Assembly (NCBI RefSeq): GCF_015547515.1
Contig: NZ_JADMVE010000002.1
Span: 186,001 to 250,000, forward strand
Length of the DNA: 64,000 bases
Direction of reading: 5' to 3'
From: Eubacterium sp. 1001713B170207_170306_E7
Lineage (GTDB): Bacteria; Bacillota; Clostridia; Eubacteriales; Eubacteriaceae
The notes under the pieces were generated by a model that saw only the letters and a list, made by a program, of their open reading frames with translations, was not told the DNA's origin and did no database searches. The stretch's first letter is position 1. The number at the start of each line of letters is the position of its first letter. This document shows positions 24,287 to 31,299 of this stretch, in pieces. The translations under genes and the position numbers were made by a program.

Positions 24287-24982
24287 TTACTCCTTCAGGG
24301 ACCGCGCTAAAAGCGAGCGGTCAAACGCGTGATAATTTGAAATAACCGTCTTGACACCGGGAACCGTCATGAAATAATCATGCCGGTCTGGCGCCGCAAT
24401 GGCAGTAATATGGCCGATACCGGCCGCATGGGCAGACTGGATACCAGAAAGGCCGTCTTCCACCACCATGCACGCTTCGGGGGCGACGCCGAGCTTTTCA
24501 GCCGCCAGACGGTAAATATCCGGGGAGGGCTTTCCCGGGAAGGTGTGGTTATCATAAACCGTAGCGTCAAAATCGAACCACCGGTCAAGACCAAAGGTCT
24601 CGAAAAAGAACGTCATATTGGCAAGTTCAGAGCTGCTGGCAATGGTGTGGGGGATCTGCGAAGCGCAGATCCAGTCGAGAAGCTCCGGGGCGCCGCTTAC
24701 CAGACAGAGGTTTTTCTGATCCTCCAGGCAAAGCTCCCGGTAAAGGGCTTCCTTGTAATCCCCAAACGCGTTGATTTCTTCACGGGTGAGCTCCCGGTCT
24801 TTGAGAATAGCCGGGATGATGGTGGCATTGGTCTGGCCGTAGAAGCTGTGCATTTCTTCCGGCGTAATGTGCCGTCCGCACTGCTCCAGCGTAAAACGGT
24901 CAAATGCCGCGTCGTGCTTGTCCGAATCAAAAAACAGCGTGCCGTTAAAGTCAAAGATAATGGCCTCAAATGATTTCTGCAT
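24287..24982 (-). CDS. HAD superfamily hydrolase, beta-phosphoglucomutase-like
   Basis: 231-residue HAD phosphatase-like enzyme with a helical cap. Motif I is DFNGTL (D11, N13), motif II near SSSEL, motif III lysine in GKPSPDIY, and motif IV in VVEDGLSGIQSAHAAG. In most active members the residue two after the nucleophile is Asp; here it is Asn, a variant that may change phosphatase or mutase chemistry. It is the first gene of the unit that continues into sufC and sufB. Substrate unknown. Confidence 0.88.
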   Translation of the reverse strand: MQKSFEAIIFDFNGTLFFDSDKHDAAFDRFTLEQCGRHITPEEMHSFYGQTNATIIPAILKDRELTREEINAFGDYKEALYRELCLEDQKNLCLVSGAPELLDWICASQIPHTIASSSELANMTFFFETFGLDRWFDFDATVYDNHTFPGKPSPDIYRLAAEKLGVAPEACMVVEDGLSGIQSAHAAGIGHITAIAAPDRHDYFMTVPGVKTVISNYHAFDRSLLARSLKE

Positions 24983-25050
24983 GTGTAACCTTTCTGCTTA
25001 CTGTTATTATATTAAATGATTCTTAAAAAAGAATTATAATTTTGTCTTTT

Positions 25051-26352
25051 TTATAAAGGACAATCCTGATCTAAGGGCTTGTGGGTAAAGCTGCGTTTCC
25101 CATCTGAGAAATCACTGACAATATCCCCGTGGCCGATGAGCTTGTACTTGTAGCTCAGCAGGCCGTCTAAGCCCACAGGGCCTCTGGCGTGCAGCTTGGA
25201 GGTGCTGATGCCCACCTCAGCCCCAAAGCCATAGCGGAACCCGTCCGCGAAGCGGCTGGAGCAGTTGACATAAACCCCTGCCGAGTCCACCAGGGTCGTG
25301 AATTTCTTTGCGTGGGCCTCGTCCTCGGTGACGATGACGTCGGTGTGGCCGGAGCCGTAGGTGTTGACGTGGTCAATGGCTTCCTCCAGGCTGTCCACCA
25401 CCTTAATCGAGAGGATATAGTCCAGATACTCGGTGGACCAGTCGTCCTCAGTGGCGGCTTCGACGTCGATCACAGCCCGCGTACGGTCATCGCCCTTTAA
25501 ACGCACCTGTTTCTGGTCCATTCCTGCCTTTAATTTGGGTAAAAATTCCCCGGCGATGTCTTTGTGCACCAGCAGGGTCTCAATGGCGTTGCAGGCTGAG
25601 ACATACTGGGTCTTGGCGTCCACCGCGATATTCACAGCCTTGTCCCCATCGGCGGCAGCGTCCACATAGGCGTGGCAGATACCGTCGGAATGCCCCATCA
25701 CAGGAATGTTGGAGTTGTCCATAATGTATTTGACAAAGCTGTTGGAGCCCCGCGGGATAATGAGGTCAATGTATTCATCCAGCGCCAGCATGGCGCTCAC
25801 GTCCTCGCGGCTTTCCAGGTTCTGGATCCAGCCGCCGGGAATACCAGCCGCCGCAGTGGCCTCTGAGATAACCCGGCACAGCATCCGGTTGGTTTCCAGC
25901 GCTTCACGGCCGCCTTTTAAAAGCACCGCGTTGCCGCTTTTTAAACAGAGGGTGGAAATCTGGACAAAAGCGTCGGGACGGGATTCAAAGATAATGCCGA
26001 TCACGCCGATGGGGCAGGTGACCTTGTAAAGGTCGAGCCCAGTGTCCAGCTCGGTCGCCATACGGGTAGCACCCAATGGGTCGGTGAGCTCGATCAGGCT
26101 GCGGATACCGTCGATGACATCGTCGATTTTGTGGTCATCAAAGGTCAGGCGTCCCAAAAGCGGCGCGGCGAGGTTTTCTTCTGCGCTGCGCTTGTAGTCG
26201 GCCTGGTTGGCGGCGATCAGCTCTGCCCGGTTCGCCTCCAGCGCGTCGGCGATGGCAGCCAGCGCAGCGTTGCGTGTTTTTGTATCCGTGGCGGATAGCT
26301 GAATGCCCGCCTTTTTAGCTGTTTTTCCTCTTTCTAACATCGTGGTTGACAT
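25051..26352 (-). CDS. proA: glutamate-5-semialdehyde dehydrogenase (gamma-glutamyl phosphate reductase)
   Basis: Second step of proline synthesis: NADPH-dependent reduction of gamma-glutamyl phosphate. 433 residues, slightly longer than usual (~415). Family marks: PIGVIGIIFESRPDA, NAVLLKGGREA, PRGSNSFVKYI, VMGHSDGICH, and the catalytic cysteine in QYVSACNAIETLLVH. The C-terminal FGAEVGISTSKLHARGPVG is typical. The partner kinase gene proB is not adjacent, so proline synthesis is split in this genome. Confidence 0.95.
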   Translation of the reverse strand: MSTTMLERGKTAKKAGIQLSATDTKTRNAALAAIADALEANRAELIAANQADYKRSAEENLAAPLLGRLTFDDHKIDDVIDGIRSLIELTDPLGATRMATELDTGLDLYKVTCPIGVIGIIFESRPDAFVQISTLCLKSGNAVLLKGGREALETNRMLCRVISEATAAAGIPGGWIQNLESREDVSAMLALDEYIDLIIPRGSNSFVKYIMDNSNIPVMGHSDGICHAYVDAAADGDKAVNIAVDAKTQYVSACNAIETLLVHKDIAGEFLPKLKAGMDQKQVRLKGDDRTRAVIDVEAATEDDWSTEYLDYILSIKVVDSLEEAIDHVNTYGSGHTDVIVTEDEAHAKKFTTLVDSAGVYVNCSSRFADGFRYGFGAEVGISTSKLHARGPVGLDGLLSYKYKLIGHGDIVSDFSDGKRSFTHKPLDQDCPL

Positions 26353-26505
26353 GGTTGTTTGTCTCCTTTTATAAAATGGATCACAGTCCTCGAGAATTAT
26401 GTGGTCCTTATCGGATCATTCCCGCGTTATCTGCGTTTGCGTTATTGCCGGCAGCCGCTGACGCTTCGTTGCGCTGCCAAATTCTTTTAGAAACGGGGCT
26501 CCGCG

Positions 26506-26985
26506 TCATTTATGGTAGGTTTCATTTTTGATGATCTTAAACGCCCGGTAAACCTGTTCTAAAAGCATGACGCGGAACAGCTGGTGAGGGAAAGTCATTT
26601 TTGAGAAGGACAAATCCCATTGGGAACGAGCCTCAATCTCCGGCGAAAGGCCCAGGGAGCCGCCGATGATAAAGGTCAGGCTGCTCTTGCCCTGGACGCC
26701 GTAAGCCTCGATTTTTTTTGCGAAATCCGGTGAGGCCAGCTGCTTTCCGGTTATTTTAAGCACGGCGACGATTTCGTTGTCCTTTAAATGCCGGGAGATC
26801 CGTTCGCCCTCAATGGCGACGGCCCCGGCCTTCTCGGCATCGCTGAAGCGTTCCTCGATTTTTTCGTCCTTCACCTCGATAATCTCAAGCCTGCAGTAGG
26901 CCTTCAGCCGTTTGCTGTACTCGTCGATTGCCATGGTCAGGTACTTTTCCTTGATTTTGCCGACAGTGATAATTTTGATATTCAT
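26506..26985 (-). CDS. rlmH: 23S rRNA (pseudouridine1915-N3)-methyltransferase RlmH
   Basis: SPOUT-family methyltransferase that modifies pseudouridine 1915 in helix 69 of 23S rRNA. 159 residues, the normal length. Marks: MNIKIITVGKIKEKYL start, FIIGGSLGLSPEI (SAM knot), and the C-terminal SKMTFPHQLFRVMLLEQVYRAF compressed here to its key parts, then NETYHK. It lies close to the two small genes at 27005 and 27147 on the same strand. Confidence 0.95.
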   Translation of the reverse strand: MNIKIITVGKIKEKYLTMAIDEYSKRLKAYCRLEIIEVKDEKIEERFSDAEKAGAVAIEGERISRHLKDNEIVAVLKITGKQLASPDFAKKIEAYGVQGKSSLTFIIGGSLGLSPEIEARSQWDLSFSKMTFPHQLFRVMLLEQVYRAFKIIKNETYHK

Positions 26986-27004
26986 CCTTATGATACAGGA
27001 CGCC

Positions 27005-27157
27005 TTAGAAACTGTACATGGTCAAAAGACTGACAATGATAATGATGACCAGTACCAGCGCGCCGATCCGGTAGCTGTTTTTAATGTTGCTCTGGTGGCT
27101 CTGCTTTTGTTGCTTTTGTTTTGGCTTCTTAGTGGAATTATTTTTATTATTTGCCAT
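27005..27157 (-). CDS. small basic single-pass membrane protein
   Basis: 50 residues: a Lys/Gln/Asn-rich N-terminal half (KKPKQKQQKQ) and one C-terminal membrane helix (IGALVLVIIIIVSLLTM). I chose ATG 27157 because it overlaps the end of the upstream gene (stop at 27147) and AGGAGG lies directly before it; an earlier in-frame start would bury the region in the other gene. Such overlap suggests re-initiation. Function unknown. Confidence 0.6.
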   Translation of the reverse strand: MANNKNNSTKKPKQKQQKQSHQSNIKNSYRIGALVLVIIIIVSLLTMYSF

Positions 27158-27746
27158 CCTCCTGCTCACTTTCTGCTGCGGCTTTGGCAGCTTCCTCCTC
27201 TTTCTGCTTGCGAACGCGTTCGGCATACTCTGCACGCATCTCAGCGATAATCCGGTCCTGCTCCTCTTTTTCGGCCTGCTCTCTTGCTAAATCGGCCGCG
27301 TAGAGGTCCTGCAGTACCTGCGGCAGTTCAGGCTCCTCGCCTTCTGCCAGCGGGGTACCCATGTGGGAGAGATAGATGCGCCGGTTTGTGGACGGTCCGT
27401 TAAATTCTACCATATAGATACTCTGGTGCAGGCCTAGGATCAGCTCGCCGCTTTCCACCATCACCTGCTCTGTCATGCCGACGAGTGAAGCTTTGACGTT
27501 GGAGGTCGTCCAGCCTGTAAACTGCATACCGTTGTACTTGGGCAGAAACCGGTTGATTTTATTCAGAAAATCTTTGTCAATATTGAAGTCATCGTTAATG
27601 GTGATGGTCACCGCGCAGGTCCGTTCCGGAATCTGTATGTGCACAAAGCCATCCCCGAGCCGGACTTCCCGGATATAGTCCCGGATTTGGTCGGTGATGT
27701 CAACTAAACCTTCGGGGGCAGACACACCCGCTTCAATTATTTTCAT
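27147..27746 (-). CDS. YjbQ/UPF0047-like protein with charged helical tail
   Basis: 199 residues. The first ~135 align with the YjbQ/UPF0047 fold: a strand giving VTITINDDF, then ASLVGMTEQVMVESGELILG, and IYMVEFNGPSTNRRIYL in place of the usual WQ..E.DGPR.R. The family's conserved histidines (HTTA motif and YRHT) are missing, so the proposed catalytic or metal site is probably lost. A Glu/Lys/Ala-rich helix of about 60 residues follows (LAREQAEKEEQDR). Family assignment is by my own pattern match. It overlaps the 27005 gene. Confidence 0.6.
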   Translation of the reverse strand: MKIIEAGVSAPEGLVDITDQIRDYIREVRLGDGFVHIQIPERTCAVTITINDDFNIDKDFLNKINRFLPKYNGMQFTGWTTSNVKASLVGMTEQVMVESGELILGLHQSIYMVEFNGPSTNRRIYLSHMGTPLAEGEEPELPQVLQDLYAADLAREQAEKEEQDRIIAEMRAEYAERVRKQKEEEAAKAAAESEQEDGK

Positions 27747-27786
27747 ACATTTCTCCTAAATTTTTTAAAATTTTTAAAAAATATGC

Positions 27787-27815
27787 TTGCAAAATACCTA
27801 TGACTATATTACAAT
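27787..27815 (+). promoter_or_regulatory. promoter of tRNA-Pro
   Basis: TTGCAA at 27787-27792, 17-bp spacer, TACAAT at 27810-27815, 38 bp before the tRNA. Confidence 0.6.
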
Positions 27816-27853
27816 AACTGTTGTTGGTTTGCAAATCAAAAATATAAAAATAT

Positions 27854-27930
27854 CGGGGTGTGGCTCAGTTTGGTAGAGCGCATGGTTCGGGACCATGAGG
27901 CCGGAGGTTCAAATCCTCTCACTCCGACCA
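27854..27930 (+). tRNA. tRNA-Pro(CGG)
   Basis: 77-nt cloverleaf with CCA encoded. Acceptor CGGGGTG/CACTCCG (one G-U), anticodon stem CATGG/CCATG with loop TTCGGGA giving anticodon CGG, T-arm GGAGG-TTCAAAT-CCTCT. Followed directly by a terminator that is part of a duplicated sequence. Confidence 0.95.
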
Positions 27931-27979
27931 TTTAAAGAGATGATCAGTCATAGTGATATGGCTGTTTTTTATTTTTTGA
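27931..27979. repeat. 48-bp direct repeat, copy 1 (contains a terminator)
   Basis: Begins right after the tRNA CCA and is repeated almost exactly at 28289-28336 (one T shorter in the run). It contains CAGTCATA-GTGA-TATGGCTG, an 8-bp hairpin with one G-T pair, followed by T-rich sequence: a rho-independent terminator for tRNA-Pro. The two copies bracket the toxin-antitoxin candidate. Confidence 0.85.
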
Positions 27980-28004
27980 AAAGTTCAAGAAAATGTGGTA
28001 TAAT
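27976..28004 (+). promoter_or_regulatory. promoter of the antisense antitoxin RNA
   Basis: TTGAAA at 27976-27981, 17-bp spacer, extended -10 TGGTATAAT with TATAAT at 27999-28004. The -35 box lies inside the end of the first direct repeat. Confidence 0.75.
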
Positions 28005-28010
28005 GTAAAA

Positions 28011-28102
28011 AGAAACAGGGACACCGGCAACGGCCAGCCCCTAAATATTTAAGGTTAGACCGTTAGATCATTGTGGTAGGTGGCTAACGGTCATTCTTGT
28101 TT
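28011..28102 (+). ncRNA. putative type I antitoxin RNA
   Basis: A predicted ~90-nt RNA starting just after the promoter at 27976-28004. It ends in a hairpin with perfect 9-bp arms GACCGTTAG (28058-28066) and CTAACGGTC (28084-28092), then ATTCTTGTTT. Its 3' part is antisense to the last codons of the small hydrophobic ORF on the other strand (28084-28161), the convergent 3'-overlap layout of type I toxin-antitoxin pairs. RNA ends are inferred from promoter and terminator. Confidence 0.6.
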
Positions 28103-28161
28103 ATGCAGCCTACGATAAACGCAATAAGCGCCAGAATCAGAATTAACTGGTTACTGTCCAT
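28084..28161 (-). CDS. putative type I toxin, 25-residue hydrophobic peptide
   Basis: ATG at 28161 to TAG at 28084 encodes 25 residues: MDSNQ, then a hydrophobic core LILILALIAFIVG, then CINKNDR. A single short membrane helix with a charged C-terminus is the pattern of Fst/holin-like type I toxins. Upstream, CCCC-GGAAAT-GGGG forms a hairpin that hides the GGGG ribosome site just before the ATG, a common control of such toxins. The minus-strand promoter is at 28233-28261. Its 3' end overlaps the antisense RNA. Far too short for ordinary gene calling. Confidence 0.65.
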   Translation of the reverse strand: MDSNQLILILALIAFIVGCINKNDR

Positions 28162-28232
28162 AAGCAACACCCCATTTCCGGGGCAAGATTAACCACGCCA
28201 GTGCCACAAGAGCCGAGTGCTCCTGTCTGGCT

Positions 28233-28261
28233 AGTATAGCATATTCCTTCTTTAAAAACAA
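28233..28261 (-). promoter_or_regulatory. promoter of the putative toxin mRNA
   Basis: On the minus strand: TTGTTT (28261-28256), 17-bp spacer, TATACT (28238-28233), giving a structured ~65-nt leader before the toxin ATG. Confidence 0.65.
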
Positions 28262-28288
28262 TTTGTGGCTAAAGCCTTTGATATATCT

Positions 28289-28336
28289 TTTAAAGAGATG
28301 ATCAGTCATAGTGATATGGCTGTTTTTATTTTTTGA
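28289..28336. repeat. 48-bp direct repeat, copy 2
   Basis: Second copy of the terminator-bearing repeat at 27931, 358 bp downstream. It closes the toxin-antitoxin interval. Confidence 0.85.
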
Positions 28337-28345
28337 GCTTTAACA

Positions 28346-28378
28346 GAAAAACAGCCCCTGCCGTAAAGCAGAGGCTGT
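28346..28378 (-). terminator. terminator of the TrxB-GNAT fusion gene
   Basis: On the minus strand ACAGCCTCTGC, 6-nt loop, GCAGGGGCTGT, then TTTTTCTG. Confidence 0.8.
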
Positions 28379-28382
28379 CAAA

Positions 28383-29597
28383 TCAGGCTAAGGTGTCTTT
28401 ATATTCAGGATGCTTGTCATATTCCACCTTTGCAAAGGGACATCTGGGAATAAGCTTCCAGTGGTTCTGCCGCGCGGCTTCAACGGTCTGCCGCACCAGC
28501 TCCTTCGCGATACCAAGTCCGTTGTAGCTGTTGTCAACGCCCACATGGGTGATGATAAAGGTGTTATCCGTGGTGGGTTCGAGGTTCAGCTCGCCGACCT
28601 CATAATTTTCAGGGGTCTGGACAAAGAAACGGTTGGGTTCGCTTTTGTAACGCAGGCTTTTTGCCTTATGGTTTCTGCCGCACAGCTGCACGAAATAGTC
28701 CTCAATAAATTTTGAAGCCACAGCTCCGTCAGAGGCGGCGGTGATGATCTGGCGCAGCGGCTTGGTGCGGACGTCGCCGACCGCATAGACGCCCTCCACA
28801 TTGGTCTGGGTGGTTTCATCGGCAATGATGTAGCCCGACGCGTCGATGTCCACAATGCCTTCAAACAGGTCGGTGTTGGGGCGCCGGCCAATGGCGATAA
28901 ACAGCCCGTCGCAATCGAGCGTGGAAACAGCACCTGTCGTGGTGTTTTCAAGCTTAATACCGGTTAATACCTCACCGAAGATGGGCTCAACCACCTGGGT
29001 GTTCCAGATAAACTCAATATTTTCAGTCTCGTCCAGCGGTGCCAGATAGGTCTTGGTGGCATTCAGCCGGTCACGGCGGTGGATGAGATAAACCTTTTTA
29101 CAGATTTTGGACAGGTAGAGAGCATCGGCGACTGCGGAATTGCCGCCGCCCACAACAGCGACCACCTTATTTTTGAAGAACATACCGTCACAGGTCGCGC
29201 AATAGGCTATGCCGCGTCCCCGCAGTTCTTCTTCATGGGGAAGGTTGAGGCTTCTCGGCGCAGCGCCGGTGGCGATGATCAGGGCCTTGCATTCATACTC
29301 GGCGCTGTTTGTCTTAATGCGTTTTGTCTCTCCGGTGACTTCGATATGGATGACCTCGCCGTATTCGGAGACCGCGCCGAAGCGTTCTGCGCCCAGCTTC
29401 ATGCGGTCACTTAGCTCATGGCCGTCAATGCCTTCATTAAATCCAGGATAATTATCCACCTGGCTGGTAGTTGCCATCTGTCCGCCCGGCCACATTTTTT
29501 CTAAGATCATGGTTTTCAGATTCGCCCGGGCGCAGTATAGCGCGGCCGTATAGCCCGCAGGTCCGCCGCCCAGCACAATAACATCAAACATTTTCAT
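28383..29597 (-). CDS. trxB: thioredoxin reductase fused to a C-terminal GNAT-type domain
   Basis: 404 residues, about 90 longer than normal TrxB. Residues 1-308 are a complete reductase: FAD motif GGGPAGYTAA, redox cysteines C133-A-T-C136, NADPH motif GGGNSAV and HRRD (NADPH type), and the terminal FAD motif AVGDVRTKPLRQI. Residues about 318-404 form a small acetyltransferase-like domain (YEVGELNLEP, NGLGIAKELVRQTVEAAR, LIPRCPFAKVEYDKHPEYKD). The separate gene at 30856 encodes the same domain, and an unfused TrxB sits divergently at 29834. The junction is in frame and both parts look intact, so this is a true fusion. Likely supplies reduced thioredoxin in the cytosol. Confidence 0.92.
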   Translation of the reverse strand: MKMFDVIVLGGGPAGYTAALYCARANLKTMILEKMWPGGQMATTSQVDNYPGFNEGIDGHELSDRMKLGAERFGAVSEYGEVIHIEVTGETKRIKTNSAEYECKALIIATGAAPRSLNLPHEEELRGRGIAYCATCDGMFFKNKVVAVVGGGNSAVADALYLSKICKKVYLIHRRDRLNATKTYLAPLDETENIEFIWNTQVVEPIFGEVLTGIKLENTTTGAVSTLDCDGLFIAIGRRPNTDLFEGIVDIDASGYIIADETTQTNVEGVYAVGDVRTKPLRQIITAASDGAVASKFIEDYFVQLCGRNHKAKSLRYKSEPNRFFVQTPENYEVGELNLEPTTDNTFIITHVGVDNSYNGLGIAKELVRQTVEAARQNHWKLIPRCPFAKVEYDKHPEYKDTLA

Positions 29598-29602
29598 TTA
29601 TG

Positions 29603-29660
29603 GTGCCCCCTAGCACAGTGGCTGTCTTTCAGCCACGGGATTAAAACGAATACATCAGGC
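29603..29660 (-). promoter_or_regulatory. structured leader of the TrxB-GNAT gene
   Basis: On the minus strand the leader has hairpin GTGGCTG-AAAGA-CAGCCAC, then GTGC-TAGGGG-GCAC whose loop holds the ribosome site before the ATG at 29597. A promoter (TTGCGC, 17 bp, TACAAT) lies about 80 nt further upstream. It could be a translational switch; no known riboswitch class is recognised. Confidence 0.45.
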
Positions 29661-29742
29661 GTTCTAAACACGGCTGATTATTTCTTTCTATTGTATCATA
29701 CATACCCTCTGGGCGCAAAAAGAAATCAATCTGGATATACTA

Positions 29743-29771
29743 TTGACTTTTTCGCCTTAAAATGATAAGAT
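29743..29771 (+). promoter_or_regulatory. promoter of the stand-alone trxB
   Basis: TTGACT at 29743-29748, 17-bp spacer, TAAGAT at 29766-29771; start codon at 29834. Confidence 0.7.
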
Positions 29772-29833
29772 TATAACAAGATATGTAATTTATAAAGTTA
29801 CAGAAATCACCAACTTCCCAAAGGAGACAAATA

Positions 29834-30769
29834 ATGGAAAATAATAAATACGATGTCATTATATTGGGCGGCGGCCCGGGAGGGTACACCGCGGCGCTTT
29901 ATTGCGCCCGGGCCAATCTTTCAACGATGGTGCTTGAGAAAATGTGGCCAGGCGGCCAGATGGCAACTACCAGCTGGGTGGATAACTACCCTGGCTTTGA
30001 GGAGGGCGTCGATGGTATTGAGCTCAGCGGAAAGATGCAGCGGAGCGCCGAACGCTTTGGCGTTGTGACAGAAATCGGTGAGGTGCTGTCCGTGGATCTG
30101 GAAAGCCAGCCAAAGGTAATCCGGACCGGCAAGGGTGATCTGGAAGCAAAAACCGTCATTCTGGCGACAGGCGCAGCACCCAGAACGCTGGGCGTTCCCG
30201 AAGAGGATGAGCTGCGCGGCCGTGGTGTGGCCTATTGCGCAACCTGTGACGGCATGTTCTACCGCAACCGGACAGTGGTCGTGGTGGGCGGCGGCAACTC
30301 CGCGGTGGCGGACGCTTTGTTTTTATCTAAAATCTGTAAAAAGGTTTATATTGTGCATCGCAGAGATACGCTCAGGGCGTCAAAAACCTACATGAAAACT
30401 TTAGAAAAAACGGAAAATATCGAGTTTGTCTGGGACGCCAGAGTAACCGAGGTGCTTCATGACGATCTGGTAACAGGCGTAAAGGTAGAGAACGTTAAAA
30501 CCGGCGAAGTGAGAGAGCTTTCCTGTGAGGGTGTTTTTGTAGCGGTTGGCCGGATCCCGAACACAGACATGTTCAAGGACATTCTGGATACCGATGAGCA
30601 GGGTTATCTGATTGCGGATGAGACAACAAAAACCAATATTCCCGGCGTTTTTGCCGTTGGCGATGTCCGCACCAAGCCGCTGCGCCAGATTGTGACGGCC
30701 ACGGCTGACGGCGCGGTGGCGTCTAAATATGCCGAGGAGTATCTGGCAGAGCTCTGCGCCGACGAATAA
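29834..30769 (+). CDS. trxB: thioredoxin-disulfide reductase (stand-alone)
   Basis: 311-residue NADPH-type thioredoxin reductase of normal length. FAD motif GGGPGGYTAA, redox pair in YCATCDGM, NADPH motif GGGNSAV with HRRDTLR, and C-terminal AVGDVRTKPLRQI. Very similar to the N-terminal part of the fused enzyme encoded divergently at 28383-29597. AAGGAG 7 nt before ATG. Followed by the GNAT gene at 30856, which gives the unfused version of the same two-part pair. No thioredoxin gene is in the window. Confidence 0.95.
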   Translation: MENNKYDVIILGGGPGGYTAALYCARANLSTMVLEKMWPGGQMATTSWVDNYPGFEEGVDGIELSGKMQRSAERFGVVTEIGEVLSVDLESQPKVIRTGKGDLEAKTVILATGAAPRTLGVPEEDELRGRGVAYCATCDGMFYRNRTVVVVGGGNSAVADALFLSKICKKVYIVHRRDTLRASKTYMKTLEKTENIEFVWDARVTEVLHDDLVTGVKVENVKTGEVRELSCEGVFVAVGRIPNTDMFKDILDTDEQGYLIADETTKTNIPGVFAVGDVRTKPLRQIVTATADGAVASKYAEEYLAELCADE

Positions 30770-30855
30770 GCCGTTTATTAATAAAGAGCGGTGTTACATC
30801 AAACTGTCAGAGGGGTATATAGTCTTCAACTGAAACGATGAAAGAAGGTTATAAT

Positions 30856-31137
30856 ATGATTGAATATAAAAATGGTGACAACCGCATCTACGCTGTGACA
30901 GACGACGGAACAGAGGTTGGAGAGATTGAGTTTGTGCCAACCGGAGAGCACATGTTTATCATCTCGCATACAGAGGTGGCAGAGGACATGGGCGGTATGG
31001 GAATTGGCAAAGTGCTGGTCGAAAAGGCCGTACAGAAGGCCCGGGACGAGGATAAAAAAATTATCCCACTGTGCCCCTTTGCGCGGGCGGAATTTGACAA
31101 ACACCCTGAATACCGTGAGCTGGAAGCCAACGCATAA
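30856..31137 (+). CDS. small GNAT-type N-acetyltransferase-like protein
   Basis: 93 residues, homologous over nearly its full length to the C-terminal domain of the TrxB fusion (shared: EVGE, FII-H, GMGIGKVLVEKA, IIPLCPFARAEFDKHPEY). The G-x-G-x-G/K acetyl-CoA loop pattern is MGGMGIGK. The conserved CPFA cysteine is shared by both copies and is typical of the YidJ/Gtn10-like small GNATs. ATG 30856 has AGAAGG 7 nt upstream. 86 nt after trxB, same strand; probably cotranscribed. Substrate unknown. Confidence 0.82.
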   Translation: MIEYKNGDNRIYAVTDDGTEVGEIEFVPTGEHMFIISHTEVAEDMGGMGIGKVLVEKAVQKARDEDKKIIPLCPFARAEFDKHPEYRELEANA

Positions 31138-31145
31138 AAAGTACG

Positions 31146-31182
31146 ATCCCGGTTTAATCTTTATTGAACCGGGATTTCTTTG
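31146..31182 (+). terminator. terminator after trxB-GNAT
   Basis: ATCCCGGTT, 12-nt loop, AACCGGGAT, followed by TTCTTTG. Confidence 0.7.
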
Positions 31183-31257
31183 TCTAATTTAAGCTTTTTC
31201 AGATTTAAAACTTAACAGAAGTTGGAGCCGTCTTCAATAGGCATTCAGGTTGATTTG

Positions 31258-31266
31258 TGGTATAAT
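31258..31266 (+). promoter_or_regulatory. extended -10 promoter of gshF
   Basis: TGGTATAAT with TATAAT at 31261-31266 and no good -35. The same TGTGGTATAAT occurs at the antitoxin promoter (27999) and before the sensor kinase (62900). Confidence 0.6.
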
Positions 31267-31299
31267 AACCAATAAAATTTGAATAATCAAGGTGTAAAA

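Noticed and set aside
28133-28200. Hairpins near the toxin as a riboswitch
   Set aside because: The CCCC/GGGG hairpin touches the toxin ribosome site and fits toxin control better; no known riboswitch core is seen.
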